From: Nocardiopsis terrae | GTDB taxonomy: Bacteria > Actinomycetota > Actinomycetes > Streptosporangiales > Streptosporangiaceae | Assembly: GCF_014651695.1 (NCBI RefSeq) | Contig: NZ_BMXJ01000005.1 | Coordinates: 62,001 to 126,000 of the forward strand | Direction: 5' to 3' | DNA: 64,000 nucleotides | In this document: positions 45,795-55,076 of the stretch, in pieces | Layout of the letters: every line of letters starts with the position of its first letter | Position numbering within the stretch: the stretch's first letter is position 1 | Notes under the pieces: model-generated | Seen by the model: only the letters and a program-made list of their open reading frames with translations | Told to the model about the DNA's origin: nothing | The model's database searches: none | Translations under genes and position numbers: made by a program

Positions 45795-47369
45795 ATGGGC
45801 ATGCTCGACCAACTCCTGCACGGGTTCAGCATCGCGCTGACCCCGCAGAACCTGCTCTTCGTCCTCATCGGTGTGCTCGCCGGGACGGTCATCGGCATCC
45901 TGCCGGGGCTGGGGCCGATGAGCGCGATCGCGCTGATGATCCCGATCGCCTACGGCATGGAGCCCACCTCGGCGATCATCATGCTGGCCGGGGTGTACTA
46001 CGGGGCCATCTTCGGCGGATCGACCTCGTCCATCCTGCTCAACGCCCCGGGAGTGGCCGGAACGGTCGCCACGTCCTTCGACGGCTACCCGATGGCCCTG
46101 CGGGGCAGGGCGGGCAAGGCCCTGGCGATCGCCGCGATCTCCTCCTTCGTCGGCGGCACCATCGGCGTCGTCGGCCTGATGGCGATCGCGCCGGGCCTGG
46201 CGTCGTTCGCGGTCAGCTTCGGCCCCACCGAGTACTTCGCCCTGATGGTGCTGGGCCTGACCGCGGTGGTCTCCCTCGGCGGGAACAACCTGGTCAAGGG
46301 CCTGATCTCGGCCGTGGTCGGGGTGATGACGGCCCTGGTGGGCATCGACTCCCAGACCGCGATCGTCCGGTACACCTTCGACCTGCCCGAACTGTACGAG
46401 GGCGTGGAGTTCCTCATCGTGGCCCTGGGCGTGTTCGCGCTCGCCGAGGTGCTGGTCATGCTCAACCGGCGCGGGCAGGGCGGTGCGCGCAAGGGCGTGA
46501 CCTCGCTGCGGCTGTCCGGCCGTGAGCTGGGCCGGATCGCCCCGCCCACGCTGCGCTCCTCGGTGCTCGGCTTCTTCACCGGCGTCCTGCCGGGCGCGGG
46601 GGCCACGGTCGCCTCGTTCCTGTCGTACTCGATGGAGAAGAAGATCGCCCGCGACGGCGACACCTTCGGCCAGGGCAACCCGAAGGGGGTGGCCGCCCCC
46701 GAGGCGGCCAACAACGCGGCGGCGGTGGGCTCGTTCGTGCCGCTGATGACCCTGGGAGTGCCGGGGTCGGGCACGACAGCGATCCTGTTGGGCGCGCTGC
46801 TCGTACTGGGCGTGACCCCGGGGCCGACGATGCTGGCAGACAACCCCGACATGTTCTGGGGCGTGGTCGCGTCGATGTACGTGGGCAGCGTGGTGCTGCT
46901 CGTCCTCAACCTGCCGCTGATCCCGGTGTTCGCCAAGGTACTCAACACACCCAGGGCGGTCCTGGTCCCCCTGGTCGTCGTATTCTGCGTGGTGGGGGTC
47001 TACGGACTCAGCTTCAGCGTGTTCGACCTCGGCCTGCTGGCCGCGTTCGGCGCCGTCGGCTTCCTGATGCGGCGCAACGGCTTCCCGGCCGCGCCGCTGA
47101 TCCTGGGGCTCATCCTGGGCGGTCTGATGGAGACCAACATGCGCCGGGCCCTGCAGATCTCCGGCGGTGACTGGGGCGTCTTCGCCAGCGAGCCGATTTC
47201 GGCGGGGCTGCTGGCCGTGGCGCTGCTGTCGCTGCTCCCGGCCCTGGTCCGCGCGGTGCGCGGACTGCGCCGCGGCCGGGTCGGGCCGAGCTCACCGGAG
47301 GCGGCGACGGACGCCGGAGCCGTGCCGGACGGCGGTTCCGAGGATCAGGCCCCGACTCCGCGGGGCTGA
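45795..47369 (+). CDS. tctA: Tripartite tricarboxylate transporter large membrane subunit TctA
   Basis: The 524-residue polytopic protein has the TctA signatures GTVIGILPGLGPMSAIALMIP, YYGAIFGGSTSSILLNAPG, GNPKGVAAPEAANNAAAVGSFVP and LGVPGSGTTAILLGALLVLGV, with about 12 membrane helices. It forms the transport channel that exchanges substrate for proton or sodium. It lies directly after TctB. Its tail (about 500-524) is Pro/Ala/Glu-rich and cytoplasmic. Confidence 0.93.
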   Translation: MGMLDQLLHGFSIALTPQNLLFVLIGVLAGTVIGILPGLGPMSAIALMIPIAYGMEPTSAIIMLAGVYYGAIFGGSTSSILLNAPGVAGTVATSFDGYPMALRGRAGKALAIAAISSFVGGTIGVVGLMAIAPGLASFAVSFGPTEYFALMVLGLTAVVSLGGNNLVKGLISAVVGVMTALVGIDSQTAIVRYTFDLPELYEGVEFLIVALGVFALAEVLVMLNRRGQGGARKGVTSLRLSGRELGRIAPPTLRSSVLGFFTGVLPGAGATVASFLSYSMEKKIARDGDTFGQGNPKGVAAPEAANNAAAVGSFVPLMTLGVPGSGTTAILLGALLVLGVTPGPTMLADNPDMFWGVVASMYVGSVVLLVLNLPLIPVFAKVLNTPRAVLVPLVVVFCVVGVYGLSFSVFDLGLLAAFGAVGFLMRRNGFPAAPLILGLILGGLMETNMRRALQISGGDWGVFASEPISAGLLAVALLSLLPALVRAVRGLRRGRVGPSSPEAATDAGAVPDGGSEDQAPTPRG

Positions 47370-47391
47370 GACGACGGGAAGTGACGAGCGG

Positions 47392-48381
47392 TTGGACGGG
47401 CACAGCGGTGCGGCGGGTCGGCAGGGGCCGAGCCGCCGCGCCGTCCTCGCCGCCGGACTGGCGCTGGCGTTGGCGGGCTGCGAGGTTCCGGGACGCCAGG
47501 AGGCGCTGCGGATCATGGTGCCGACCCCGCCAGGCGGAGGGTTCGACCACACCGCCCGGACGCTGGCCTCGGTGGTCGAGGAGATCGACGCGGTCCCCGA
47601 CATCGCGGTCTTCAACCTGGCGGGGAGTACCGGGACCGCCGCGCTGGCCCGGCTGGTGTACGAGCGCGGCTCGGCCGGCCTGCTGCTGCAGATGGGGCTG
47701 GGCCTGGTCGCCAACACCCACGTCGACTCCGCCGCGGACTCGGTCACCCAGGCCACCCCGGTGGCCCGCCTGATCGAGGAGCCCGAGGCCCTGCTGGTCC
47801 CCGCGGACTCGGAGTACGCCTCCATCGACGACCTGGTGCGGGCCTGGCGCGCGGACCCGGGAGCCGTCCGCGTCGGCGGCGGCTCGACCCCGGCCGGACC
47901 CGACCACCTGGTGACCATGCTGCTGGCCGAGGAACTGGGCATCGACCCGGCCGAGGTCGTCTACCGCTCCTACGACGGGGGCGGTCCGATGCAGGCCGCC
48001 CTGATGCGCCACACGGTCGAGTTCGCCGCCGCGGGCCCCGGCGAGCAGCGCGCGGCGATCGACTCCGGACAGCTGCGTGTCCTGGCGCTGACTGCGGCCG
48101 AGCCGGACCCGGGGATCGACGCGCCGACTCTGCTGGAGGCCGGGATCGACCTGGAGTTCATGAACTGGCGCGGGCTGCTGGCCCCGCCCGGGCTGTCCGG
48201 GGAGGACCTGGCATGGCTGTTGGAACTGGTGGAGCGGGTGCACGCCTCGGCGGAGTGGGGCGGGCGGCTGACGCGCAACCGGTGGACCGACGCCTACCTC
48301 GCCGGAGACGGGTTCGCCGCCTTCCTCGCGGAGGAGGACGAGCGCACCGGTCGGACCCTGGGGCGGATCGGCCTGGCCTGA
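47392..48381 (+). CDS. Second TctC-type substrate-binding lipoprotein
   Basis: The 329-residue protein starts at TTG 47392 after GGGAAG. It has a twin-arginine-like lipoprotein signal (GPSRRAVLAAGLALALAGC) and then the TctC fold (MVPTPPGGGFDHTARTLA, VRVGGGSTPAGPDHLVTMLLAEELG, YRSYDGGGPMQAALM). It lies 22 bases past tctA and is probably co-transcribed. It is a divergent paralogue of the first TctC and could give the same transporter a second substrate. Confidence 0.85.
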   Translation: MDGHSGAAGRQGPSRRAVLAAGLALALAGCEVPGRQEALRIMVPTPPGGGFDHTARTLASVVEEIDAVPDIAVFNLAGSTGTAALARLVYERGSAGLLLQMGLGLVANTHVDSAADSVTQATPVARLIEEPEALLVPADSEYASIDDLVRAWRADPGAVRVGGGSTPAGPDHLVTMLLAEELGIDPAEVVYRSYDGGGPMQAALMRHTVEFAAAGPGEQRAAIDSGQLRVLALTAAEPDPGIDAPTLLEAGIDLEFMNWRGLLAPPGLSGEDLAWLLELVERVHASAEWGGRLTRNRWTDAYLAGDGFAAFLAEEDERTGRTLGRIGLA

Positions 48382-48457
48382 GGCCGCTTCCGCACACACG
48401 TGAGCCGACCGGTGCCCGGACCCGCACGGGCACGGCTCGGGGTCCGGACACAGGGGA

Positions 48458-48482
48458 ACCCCCGCCCCTGTGGGACGGGGGT
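48458..48482 (+). terminator. Terminator of the tct operon
   Basis: A stem of about 9 bp with one mismatch and a 3-nt loop (CCCCCG...CGGGGG) follows the second TctC. A weaker hairpin lies just before it at about 48411-48434. Confidence 0.6.
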
Positions 48483-48614
48483 CGTGACCGCGTGGACCAG
48501 CGCGTGGGCCGCAGCGCGAACGGTGCGTACGGCGTGCACCTTCTGCTAAGCTGCGATATCCGCGCTTACGAAAAGCAAAATAGAATTCTTCCTACGGGCA
48601 AGGATAGCAACCAA

Positions 48615-50900
48615 ATGGATTCCCGTCAATCCGACAGCTCGGCCCCCTCGCCCGAGAAAACCGCGATCGTGGTCGAACAGGCGCGCGTCAGCGTCATGTA
48701 CGAACGCCTGGACACCCTGCGGGCGCAGACCGAGCAACGGCTCATCGACGCCCACCTGCAGGAGCGCAGCGGCTACGCCGCCATCGTGGAACGCGAGACG
48801 CGCTCCTACGAGCACGCCCGGCGCCGGGCCCAGCTCGGCTCCGTCGAGGAGGGGCTCTGCTTCGGCCGGATCGACCTCGCCCACGGGCCCGAGGAGACCG
48901 AAGCCCGCTACGTGGGCCGGATCGGCCTGCGCGACACCGAGCACGAGACCATCCTGGTGGACTGGCGGGCCCCGGCCGCCCGCCCCTTCTACGCGGCCAC
49001 CCCCGGAGACCCGGAAGGGATCACCCGCCGACGCCACCTCAGAGTGCGCGACAGACAGGTCCTGGGCGTGGACGACGAGGTCTTCGACACCGAGGGCCTC
49101 AGCGAGGGCGACCGCCGCCAACTGGTCGGCGAGGCGGCCCTGCTGGCCTCCCTGCACCGCGGCCGCACCGGCCGCATGGCCGACATCGTCGCCACCATCC
49201 AGGCCGAACAGGACCGGGTCATCCGGGCACAGCTGGCCGGGGTCCTGGTCGTCCAGGGCGGCCCCGGCACCGGCAAGACCGTCGCGGCCCTGCACCGAGC
49301 CGCCTACCTGCTCTACACCCACCGCCGGGTGCTGGAGCGCCGCGGTGTCCTGGTCGTGGGCCCCAACCCGGCGTTCCTGCGCTACATCGGCGACGTGCTC
49401 CCCTCCCTCGGCGAGACCGACGTGGTGATGCGCACGGTCGGCGAACTCCTCCCCGGGGTGGCGGCCACCGAACACGACACCCACCGGACCGCGCTGCTCA
49501 AGGGCTCCCCGCGGATGGCCGACCTGGTGCGCACCGCCGTCCGGGACCGGCAGCGCTCGCCCCTGCGGGCGTTCGGCGAGGACGACCTGCGCGTGGAGAC
49601 CGACGCGGGGACGCTGCTCGTCCCCGGCGACCTGTGCGCGCACGTGCTGGAGAACGCCCGGAACCTGCGGCTGCCGCACAACACGGCGCGCAAGTACCTG
49701 GTGAACACCCTGCTCACCGAACTCGGCCGGGCCGAGTCCGTGCTGCTCGGCCGCCCCGTCGCGGAGGAGGACCTCCCGCACGCGGGCGCACGGCTCTGGC
49801 AGGAGGAGCCCGTACGGCAGGCCCTGGACGCCCTGTGGCCCGACCTGACCCCGCAGCGGCTGCTGCGCGGACTGTACTCCGACCCCGAGGCGCTGGCCCG
49901 GGTGGGAGCCGAGGCCGGGGTCGCGGAGGCCGGGTCCCTGGTCCGCCCCGCGGGCCACGCGTGGACCGTGGAGGACGTTCCGCTGCTGGACGAGGCCGCC
50001 GAGCTGCTGGGCCGGGACGACAGCGTCCTGCGCGCACGGCAGCGCAGGATGGACGCCGAACGGGAGGAGGAGGTCCGCTACGCCCAGGGCGTACTCGACT
50101 TCACCGGCCTGACCGAGGACCCGGCCGAGGGCCTGGACGCGGTCACCCTCGCCGCCCGCCACCGCGACTCGGGGCCCAATCTGAGCACCGCCGACCGGGC
50201 CGGGGCGGACCGCACCTGGTCCTACGGGCACGTGATCGTGGACGAGGCCCAGGAGTTGTCCCCGATGGCCTGGCGCACCGTGATGCGCCGGGTGCCGACC
50301 CGGTCCCTGACCGTCGTCGGCGACGTCGCCCAGACCGGCAGCGCCGCCGGGACCGACTCCTGGCTGACGGCACTGGAACCCTACGCACCCGCGAAGGTGC
50401 ACGTGGAGCACCTGCGGGTGAACTACCGGACCCCGGCGCCGATCATGGCGGTGGCCGCCGACGTGCTGCGCGAGGCCGCCCCCGACCAGGAGATCCCCGA
50501 GTCCGTGCGCGAGGACGGGCAGCCGCCCCGCGCGGTACGGCTGGCGGACCTGCGCGGCCTGCCCGCCCTGGTCGTCGAGGAGCGCGGGGCCATCGGCGAG
50601 GGTCGGATCGCGGTGGTCACCTCCGACGCCTCCCTGGCCGAGGTGGCAGCCCTGCTGCCCGGGGCTGGACGCCCCGGCGCGGGCTCCGGAGACGAGCCTG
50701 GCGACTCCGTGGTGGTGCTGACCGCAACGGAGTCCAAGGGCCTGGAGTTCGACTCGGTGGTCGTGGTGCGCCCCGAACAGATCCTGGCCCAGTACCGGGG
50801 CGCCAACGACCTGTACGTGGCCCTCACCCGCGCGACCAGGCGGCTGACCGTGGCCCACGAGGCCGGCCTGCCCGGGATCCTCGACCGGTTGGCCGGGTGA
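48615..50900 (+). CDS. helD: HelD/HelR-type UvrD-like helicase
   Basis: The 761-residue protein is a superfamily I-type ATPase of the HelD family. It has an N-terminal antiparallel coiled-coil (about 20-75), the Walker A GGPGTGKTVAALHRAA near residue 215, Walker B VIVDEAQELSPMAWR near 545, and C-terminal motifs TATESKGLEFDSVVVV and NDLYVALTRATRRLTV. HelD removes stalled RNA polymerase from DNA; in streptomycetes the HelR subgroup gives rifampicin tolerance. No recognisable rifamycin-associated inverted repeat is seen in the promoter. ATG 48615 lies behind an AT-rich promoter region. Confidence 0.92.
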   Translation: MDSRQSDSSAPSPEKTAIVVEQARVSVMYERLDTLRAQTEQRLIDAHLQERSGYAAIVERETRSYEHARRRAQLGSVEEGLCFGRIDLAHGPEETEARYVGRIGLRDTEHETILVDWRAPAARPFYAATPGDPEGITRRRHLRVRDRQVLGVDDEVFDTEGLSEGDRRQLVGEAALLASLHRGRTGRMADIVATIQAEQDRVIRAQLAGVLVVQGGPGTGKTVAALHRAAYLLYTHRRVLERRGVLVVGPNPAFLRYIGDVLPSLGETDVVMRTVGELLPGVAATEHDTHRTALLKGSPRMADLVRTAVRDRQRSPLRAFGEDDLRVETDAGTLLVPGDLCAHVLENARNLRLPHNTARKYLVNTLLTELGRAESVLLGRPVAEEDLPHAGARLWQEEPVRQALDALWPDLTPQRLLRGLYSDPEALARVGAEAGVAEAGSLVRPAGHAWTVEDVPLLDEAAELLGRDDSVLRARQRRMDAEREEEVRYAQGVLDFTGLTEDPAEGLDAVTLAARHRDSGPNLSTADRAGADRTWSYGHVIVDEAQELSPMAWRTVMRRVPTRSLTVVGDVAQTGSAAGTDSWLTALEPYAPAKVHVEHLRVNYRTPAPIMAVAADVLREAAPDQEIPESVREDGQPPRAVRLADLRGLPALVVEERGAIGEGRIAVVTSDASLAEVAALLPGAGRPGAGSGDEPGDSVVVLTATESKGLEFDSVVVVRPEQILAQYRGANDLYVALTRATRRLTVAHEAGLPGILDRLAG

Positions 50901-50934
50901 GGGGCGCGGGGGTGCTTCCGGTAGGAAGAGGGAC

Positions 50935-51408
50935 ATGACCCCCGATCCCCCGGGCAGGGACCCGCTCCCGCCGCTCCCCCGCCCGGTCACCGGCGTCCAC
51001 GTCCGCAACTTCCTGCGGACGGCCTGCCCCGGGTACTTCGCCCTGGTCTGGCTGGACGCCGGGCCCGCGCTCGACGGCGCGGACTTCGAGTTCGTCGACG
51101 ACCTGCCCGCGACCTGCCCGCACCCCGACGAGCCCCTCCCCGAGGTGTTCAGGGCGGCCTTCGCCAAGGGGGTGCGCGAGGGGCTGGAGAACCGGGGCCG
51201 GGCGCCCTACGCCACGAGGGTCGTGCTCCGCGACGCCGTGTGGAGTGGGAACGACTCCAACCCCCAGAGCTTCGAGATCACCGGGAGGTACGCCGCCGAG
51301 GAGATCCTGGAGTGCGTCCGTCAGGGCCGCGAACCCCGGAGGGCGGGACGCAATGCCCTGGTCGACCGTCCCGTACCGCCGATGCCGCGGACCCTCCCAC
51401 GGGACTGA
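50935..51408 (+). CDS. Orphan EF-G domain IV-like protein
   Basis: The 157-residue protein resembles isolated domain IV of elongation factor G. The order is DGADFEFVDDLPATCPHPDEPLPEVFRAAFAKGVREGLENRG, cited in pieces, then RVVLRDAVWSGNDSNPQSFEITGRYAAEEIL. This parallels the EF-G stretch ending VDSSEMAFKIAGSMAF, where domain IV inserts into the ribosomal A site. There are no GTPase domains. It lies right after helD with 34 bases between, so they may be co-transcribed. Role unknown; it could bind ribosomes or tRNA. Confidence 0.65.
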   Translation: MTPDPPGRDPLPPLPRPVTGVHVRNFLRTACPGYFALVWLDAGPALDGADFEFVDDLPATCPHPDEPLPEVFRAAFAKGVREGLENRGRAPYATRVVLRDAVWSGNDSNPQSFEITGRYAAEEILECVRQGREPRRAGRNALVDRPVPPMPRTLPRD

Positions 51409-51446
51409 GGACCCGCCACGGAGCCTGAGCCCGGCACGGGCCGCGG

Positions 51447-51478
51447 CCGGGCGCCCGCCCCACACGGCGGGCGCCCGG
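51447..51478. terminator. Bidirectional terminator
   Basis: A perfect 13-bp stem (CCGGGCGCCCGCC with its complement) lies between the convergent EF-G-like and methyltransferase genes. Confidence 0.7.
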
Positions 51479-51505
51479 CGGCCGGACCTCGGGCCCCGTC
51501 GGGGG

Positions 51506-52369
51506 TCAGACCCTGTCGGCGGCGATGAGCAGGTAGTGGAAGCTGCCCTCGCGGTAGGCGGTCAGGAAGGGGTCCTCGATACCGGTGGCCACCGAGGAGC
51601 GCGCCCGCAGCTCCCAGTACGGGATGGTCTGGTCGGTCAGGTCCACCACGGAGATCGGGACCAGCCCGTTGGCGGCCATGGCCCGGAAGTAGGCGCTGCG
51701 CGGGTGGATGTTGCAGGTGTAGTGCTCGTCGATCCGGCTGACCGCCTTGGAGCGCCCACCGGTGACGTCGTTGTAGCAGCCGGTGATGGTCACGTACCGG
51801 CCGCCGTGGCGCAGCAGCCGGGCGTGCTCGGCGAAGAGCTCGTGCAGGTCCACGTACATGGTGGACTCGTTGTTCCAGCTGGCGGAGAGCGAGCCGGTCT
51901 CGAAACCGGTGTCGAGCATGTTGCGGAAGTGGAAGCGCACACGATCCGCCACCCCGCGCTCCCGGGCCTGCTCGTTGGAGAAGTCCACCTGCTTCTGCGA
52001 GATGCTCACCCCGTCCACCGCGCAGCCGAAGCGGTTGTGGGCCATGAAGCTGCTGCCGCCCCGGCCCGAACCGGTGTCCATGATCCGGTCCCGGGGCCCC
52101 AGCGGGCCGAGGTGGTCCAGGAGGAGTTCGGCCTGGGCGGTCTCCAGCCGGTGCATCTCCTCGATGATTCGCTGGTTCCGGGTCTCCTCCGGCCCCTCCA
52201 GCACGGAGGGGTCGAAGTCACCGACGCCGTAGTGGTGGTGGTAGAGGCCGTCCACGTCGCCCAGGCGCAGGTTCACCGGATCCTGCTCGGCGTTCCAGTA
52301 CTCGGCGACCGATTCCTGGTAGGCGGTGCGCAGAACCGAACCCGAGGTCGAGGGCATGGTGTCAGTCAT
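51506..52369 (-). CDS. Geranyl diphosphate 2-C-methyltransferase
   Basis: The 287-residue SAM-dependent methyltransferase matches GPP 2-methyltransferases: ESVAEYWNAEQDPVNLRLGDVDG, HHHYGVGDFDPSVL, the SAM-binding MDTGSGRGGSSFMAHNRFG and SWNNESTMYVDLHELFAEH. It adds a methyl group to C2 of geranyl diphosphate, forming 2-methyl-GPP, the substrate of the downstream-acting cyclase encoded just upstream. ATG 52369 has AAGGAG. It is the third gene of the 2-methylisoborneol operon, 69 bases after the cyclase. Confidence 0.93.
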   Translation of the reverse strand: MTDTMPSTSGSVLRTAYQESVAEYWNAEQDPVNLRLGDVDGLYHHHYGVGDFDPSVLEGPEETRNQRIIEEMHRLETAQAELLLDHLGPLGPRDRIMDTGSGRGGSSFMAHNRFGCAVDGVSISQKQVDFSNEQARERGVADRVRFHFRNMLDTGFETGSLSASWNNESTMYVDLHELFAEHARLLRHGGRYVTITGCYNDVTGGRSKAVSRIDEHYTCNIHPRSAYFRAMAANGLVPISVVDLTDQTIPYWELRARSSVATGIEDPFLTAYREGSFHYLLIAADRV

Positions 52370-52438
52370 GTGAACTCCTTGTCGTGAGTGTGCGCGGCCC
52401 CTTCGGGGAGGGGTGCGCGAAGGCGTGTGCGAGCCGGG

Positions 52439-53641
52439 TCAGGACCGGTCCGCGCCGTGGTAGCGGGCGGTGCTGGCGTGCCACTCGCGGCTGCCGCCCA
52501 TCCAGGCCCACAGCCCGGCCAGGAACCGGCCGAGCTCGGGCGGGCCGGTGGCGGCCAGCTGGGCGGACTCGGCCTCGAAGGCGTGCATGAGCTCGTCGTG
52601 CACCTGGACGGTGCGCTCGACCGCCTCCCGTGGCGAACAGTCGTCCTCGGTCTCGATCAGCCGGGGCAGACTGAAGTCGTCTGGGTCCTCCTTGCCCATC
52701 GAGTAGAGGTCGTTGACGATCACGCTGGCCGAACCCGCCAGGGTGAACACGCGCCGCACCTCGGGGCGGGCGAACTGCTCGGCGGGCAGCTCGTACCCGG
52801 CGACGGTGTCGATGAGCGCCATGCACGGCACGAAACTGTTCTCGTGCCGGTGCATCAGGAACTCCCACACGGGGGGCCGGTGCCCCGCCGTGTGCCAGAC
52901 CCCCTCCTGGTTGTAGGCGACGAACATGATCGCCAGCTCGTGCCGGAGCCTGCGCAGCTGCGCCCAGCTGGCGTAGGCGCGCAGGTCCTCCAGGCTGGAG
53001 CGCAGGGCGACCATCACCGGGTCCGCGCGCACCACCCGTTCCAGCTGGGGTGCGTAACGACGGGGCAGGTGGGCCTGGTCGATGACCGAGTGCGCGATCG
53101 CCAGGCGCTGGCCGAGCAGGTCGTGCCTGGCCTCCTCGACCTCGCCGTCCACGTAGTGGTCGTCCACCGACCACTCGGCCAGGGCGCACTTGGCGGCGGC
53201 CAGCAGCCGGTCCGGGTCGTCCGTCTCGGGATGGGCCAGCATGATGAGCCGGCCGAAACCGGCCGAACTCACCCGGTCGAGCTCACCGGGGTAGACCCCG
53301 ACCCGCTCGGCCCACTCCACGAGCCTGCGGTCGACCTCCTCTCCCAGGGCGGGGTCGTCGCGTACCGCCGGGGGGCAGTAGAGGACGGGCACCGCGTCGT
53401 GCTCCCCGGCACGGGAGTGCTCCGCGGGCGGGGGCACCACGGCCGTCCCGCCGCCGCCCCGGTCGGGGCCGAGCAGGGCTGCCAGCCCCGGAGGGTGCGC
53501 GGGCAGTGCGGGCACCGCCGGAGCCTTCGGGGGCGCCAGCAGGTCCGGCCTGCCGGGGCGCCGCCGGTCACGCAGCAGGGCCTCCACCAGGGGGGCCGTA
53601 CCCGCGGCGGGGGCGGCGGACATTCTGGATAGCAGGGACAC
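52439..53641 (-). CDS. 2-Methylisoborneol synthase
   Basis: The 400-residue class I terpene cyclase converts 2-methyl-GPP to 2-methylisoborneol. The metal motifs are DDHYVDGE near residue 162 and the NSE triad NDLYSMGKE near 315. The first 100 residues are Pro/Ala-rich and disordered (LAPPKAPAVPALPAHPPG); in relatives such an extension loads the enzyme into the encapsulin shell encoded upstream. GTG 53641 follows AAGGAGG. It sits 34 bases after the encapsulin gene. Confidence 0.95.
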   Translation of the reverse strand: MSLLSRMSAAPAAGTAPLVEALLRDRRRPGRPDLLAPPKAPAVPALPAHPPGLAALLGPDRGGGGTAVVPPPAEHSRAGEHDAVPVLYCPPAVRDDPALGEEVDRRLVEWAERVGVYPGELDRVSSAGFGRLIMLAHPETDDPDRLLAAAKCALAEWSVDDHYVDGEVEEARHDLLGQRLAIAHSVIDQAHLPRRYAPQLERVVRADPVMVALRSSLEDLRAYASWAQLRRLRHELAIMFVAYNQEGVWHTAGHRPPVWEFLMHRHENSFVPCMALIDTVAGYELPAEQFARPEVRRVFTLAGSASVIVNDLYSMGKEDPDDFSLPRLIETEDDCSPREAVERTVQVHDELMHAFEAESAQLAATGPPELGRFLAGLWAWMGGSREWHASTARYHGADRS

Positions 53642-53675
53642 CGTCCCAGACCTCCTTCACAGACGTCCCGGACGG

Positions 53676-55076
53676 TCAGGAACGGGGCTTGACCTCGACG
53701 TTCTCCAGGATCCCGACGGCGTCGGGGACCAGGATCGCGGCCGAGTAGTAGGTGCTGACCAGGTAGGAGATGACGGCCCGCTCGTCGATCCCCATGAAGC
53801 GCGCGTTGAGGCCCGGCTCGACCTCGTCGGGCAGGCCCGTCTGGTGCAGGCCGATGACGCCCTCGTTGTCCTCACCGGTACGCACCGCGATGATCGAGGA
53901 GGTCTGGTCCCGGGTCACCGGGATCTTGCCGCAGGGCAGCAGCGGGACGCCGCGCCAGGCCGGCAGCTGGTGGCCGTGCACGTCCGCGGTGCCCAGGGGC
54001 AGGCCGAGCCGGTTGCACTCCTTGCCGAATGCGGCGATCGCCCGCGGGTGGGCGAACAGGTACTGGGTGTTGCGCCGCATCGTGATGAGGTCGTCCAGGT
54101 CGTCCGGGGTGGGCGGCCCGTCCTGGGTGTGCACGCGCTGGGAGAAGTCGGCGTTGTGCAGCAGGCCGAACTCGCGGTTGTTGACCAGCTCGTGCTCCTG
54201 GCGCTCGCGCAGGGCCTGGATGGTCAGCCGCAGCTGCTGCTCGGTCTGGTTCATCGGCTTGTTGTAGAGGTCGGCGACCCTGCTGTGCACCCGCAGCACG
54301 GTCTGGGCGACGCTGAGCTCGTACTCGCGGGGCTTGAGCTCGTAGTCGACGAAGGTCTGCGGGAGCTCGGCCTCCCCGATGTGGTTGGAGGACAGCTCGA
54401 TCTCGGCCTCGCCGTGCTTGTTCTGCCCGTGGCCGGGCAGCGAGCGGACCCGGTCGATGTGGGCGCGCAGCTCCGGCGAGCGGTCCAGGGCCTGGGCGAA
54501 CTCCTGTCGGGGCAGCTCCAGCAGGGTGCCCGAGGTGTCCGCCTTGACGGTGAACTCCCAGACGGGCTCCTCGTCCAGCAGGGACTGCTCGCCGAACCTG
54601 TCCCCGTCGGCGAGCACGCCCAGGCGGTTGACGTTGCCGTAGGGGCCCAGGTGGGTGCGGCTGACCCGCCCGTGGGCGATCAGGTACAGGGACTCGACGG
54701 CGCCGCCCTCGGTGACCAGTACCTGGCCGGGCTCGAACTCGCGCTGGGTGAAGCGGTCGGCCAGTTCGCTGAGGACCTGCTCGTCGTCGAACCCCTGCAG
54801 CAGCGACAGCTCGCCGAGCTCGCGCGGGATCACCCTGACCTCGGAACCGGTCTTGTGGAACTCGATCCGCCCGTCGCCGAGCGTGTAGCTCAGGCGCCGG
54901 TTGACCCGGTAGGCGCCGCCGTCGGCCTGGACCCAGGGCAGGGTCCGCTGAACCCAGCGGCTGCTGATGCCCTGCATCTGCGGGGCGGACTTGGTGGTGG
55001 TGGCCAGGTTCCGCGCGGCGGCAGTACTCAGGCTCTTCTGGCCGTTGGTACGTACCTCGGGGGCTTCGGTCGACAT
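53676..55076 (-). CDS. Family 2B encapsulin shell protein with cyclic-nucleotide-binding domain
   Basis: The 466-residue protein is an EshA-like family 2B encapsulin. The N-terminal arm and early HK97 elements (residues 1-90) are split from the rest by an inserted cyclic-nucleotide-binding domain (about 95-215: [29 protein letters not shown] and [17 protein letters not shown]). The HK97-like shell continues from about 240 to 466 ([55 protein letters not shown]). The phosphate-binding cassette lacks the usual Arg that contacts cAMP. The shell encloses the terpene cyclase in related species. ATG 55076 has AGGAGAG. Confidence 0.92.
   Translation of the reverse strand: MSTEAPEVRTNGQKSLSTAAARNLATTTKSAPQMQGISSRWVQRTLPWVQADGGAYRVNRRLSYTLGDGRIEFHKTGSEVRVIPRELGELSLLQGFDDEQVLSELADRFTQREFEPGQVLVTEGGAVESLYLIAHGRVSRTHLGPYGNVNRLGVLADGDRFGEQSLLDEEPVWEFTVKADTSGTLLELPRQEFAQALDRSPELRAHIDRVRSLPGHGQNKHGEAEIELSSNHIGEAELPQTFVDYELKPREYELSVAQTVLRVHSRVADLYNKPMNQTEQQLRLTIQALRERQEHELVNNREFGLLHNADFSQRVHTQDGPPTPDDLDDLITMRRNTQYLFAHPRAIAAFGKECNRLGLPLGTADVHGHQLPAWRGVPLLPCGKIPVTRDQTSSIIAVRTGEDNEGVIGLHQTGLPDEVEPGLNARFMGIDERAVISYLVSTYYSAAILVPDAVGILENVEVKPRS

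Noticed and set aside
48480-48615. A rifamycin-associated inverted element before helD
   Set aside because: I could not find the GGGGCTTGCGGCAAG-type repeat known upstream of streptomycete helR, so rifamycin induction is not supported.
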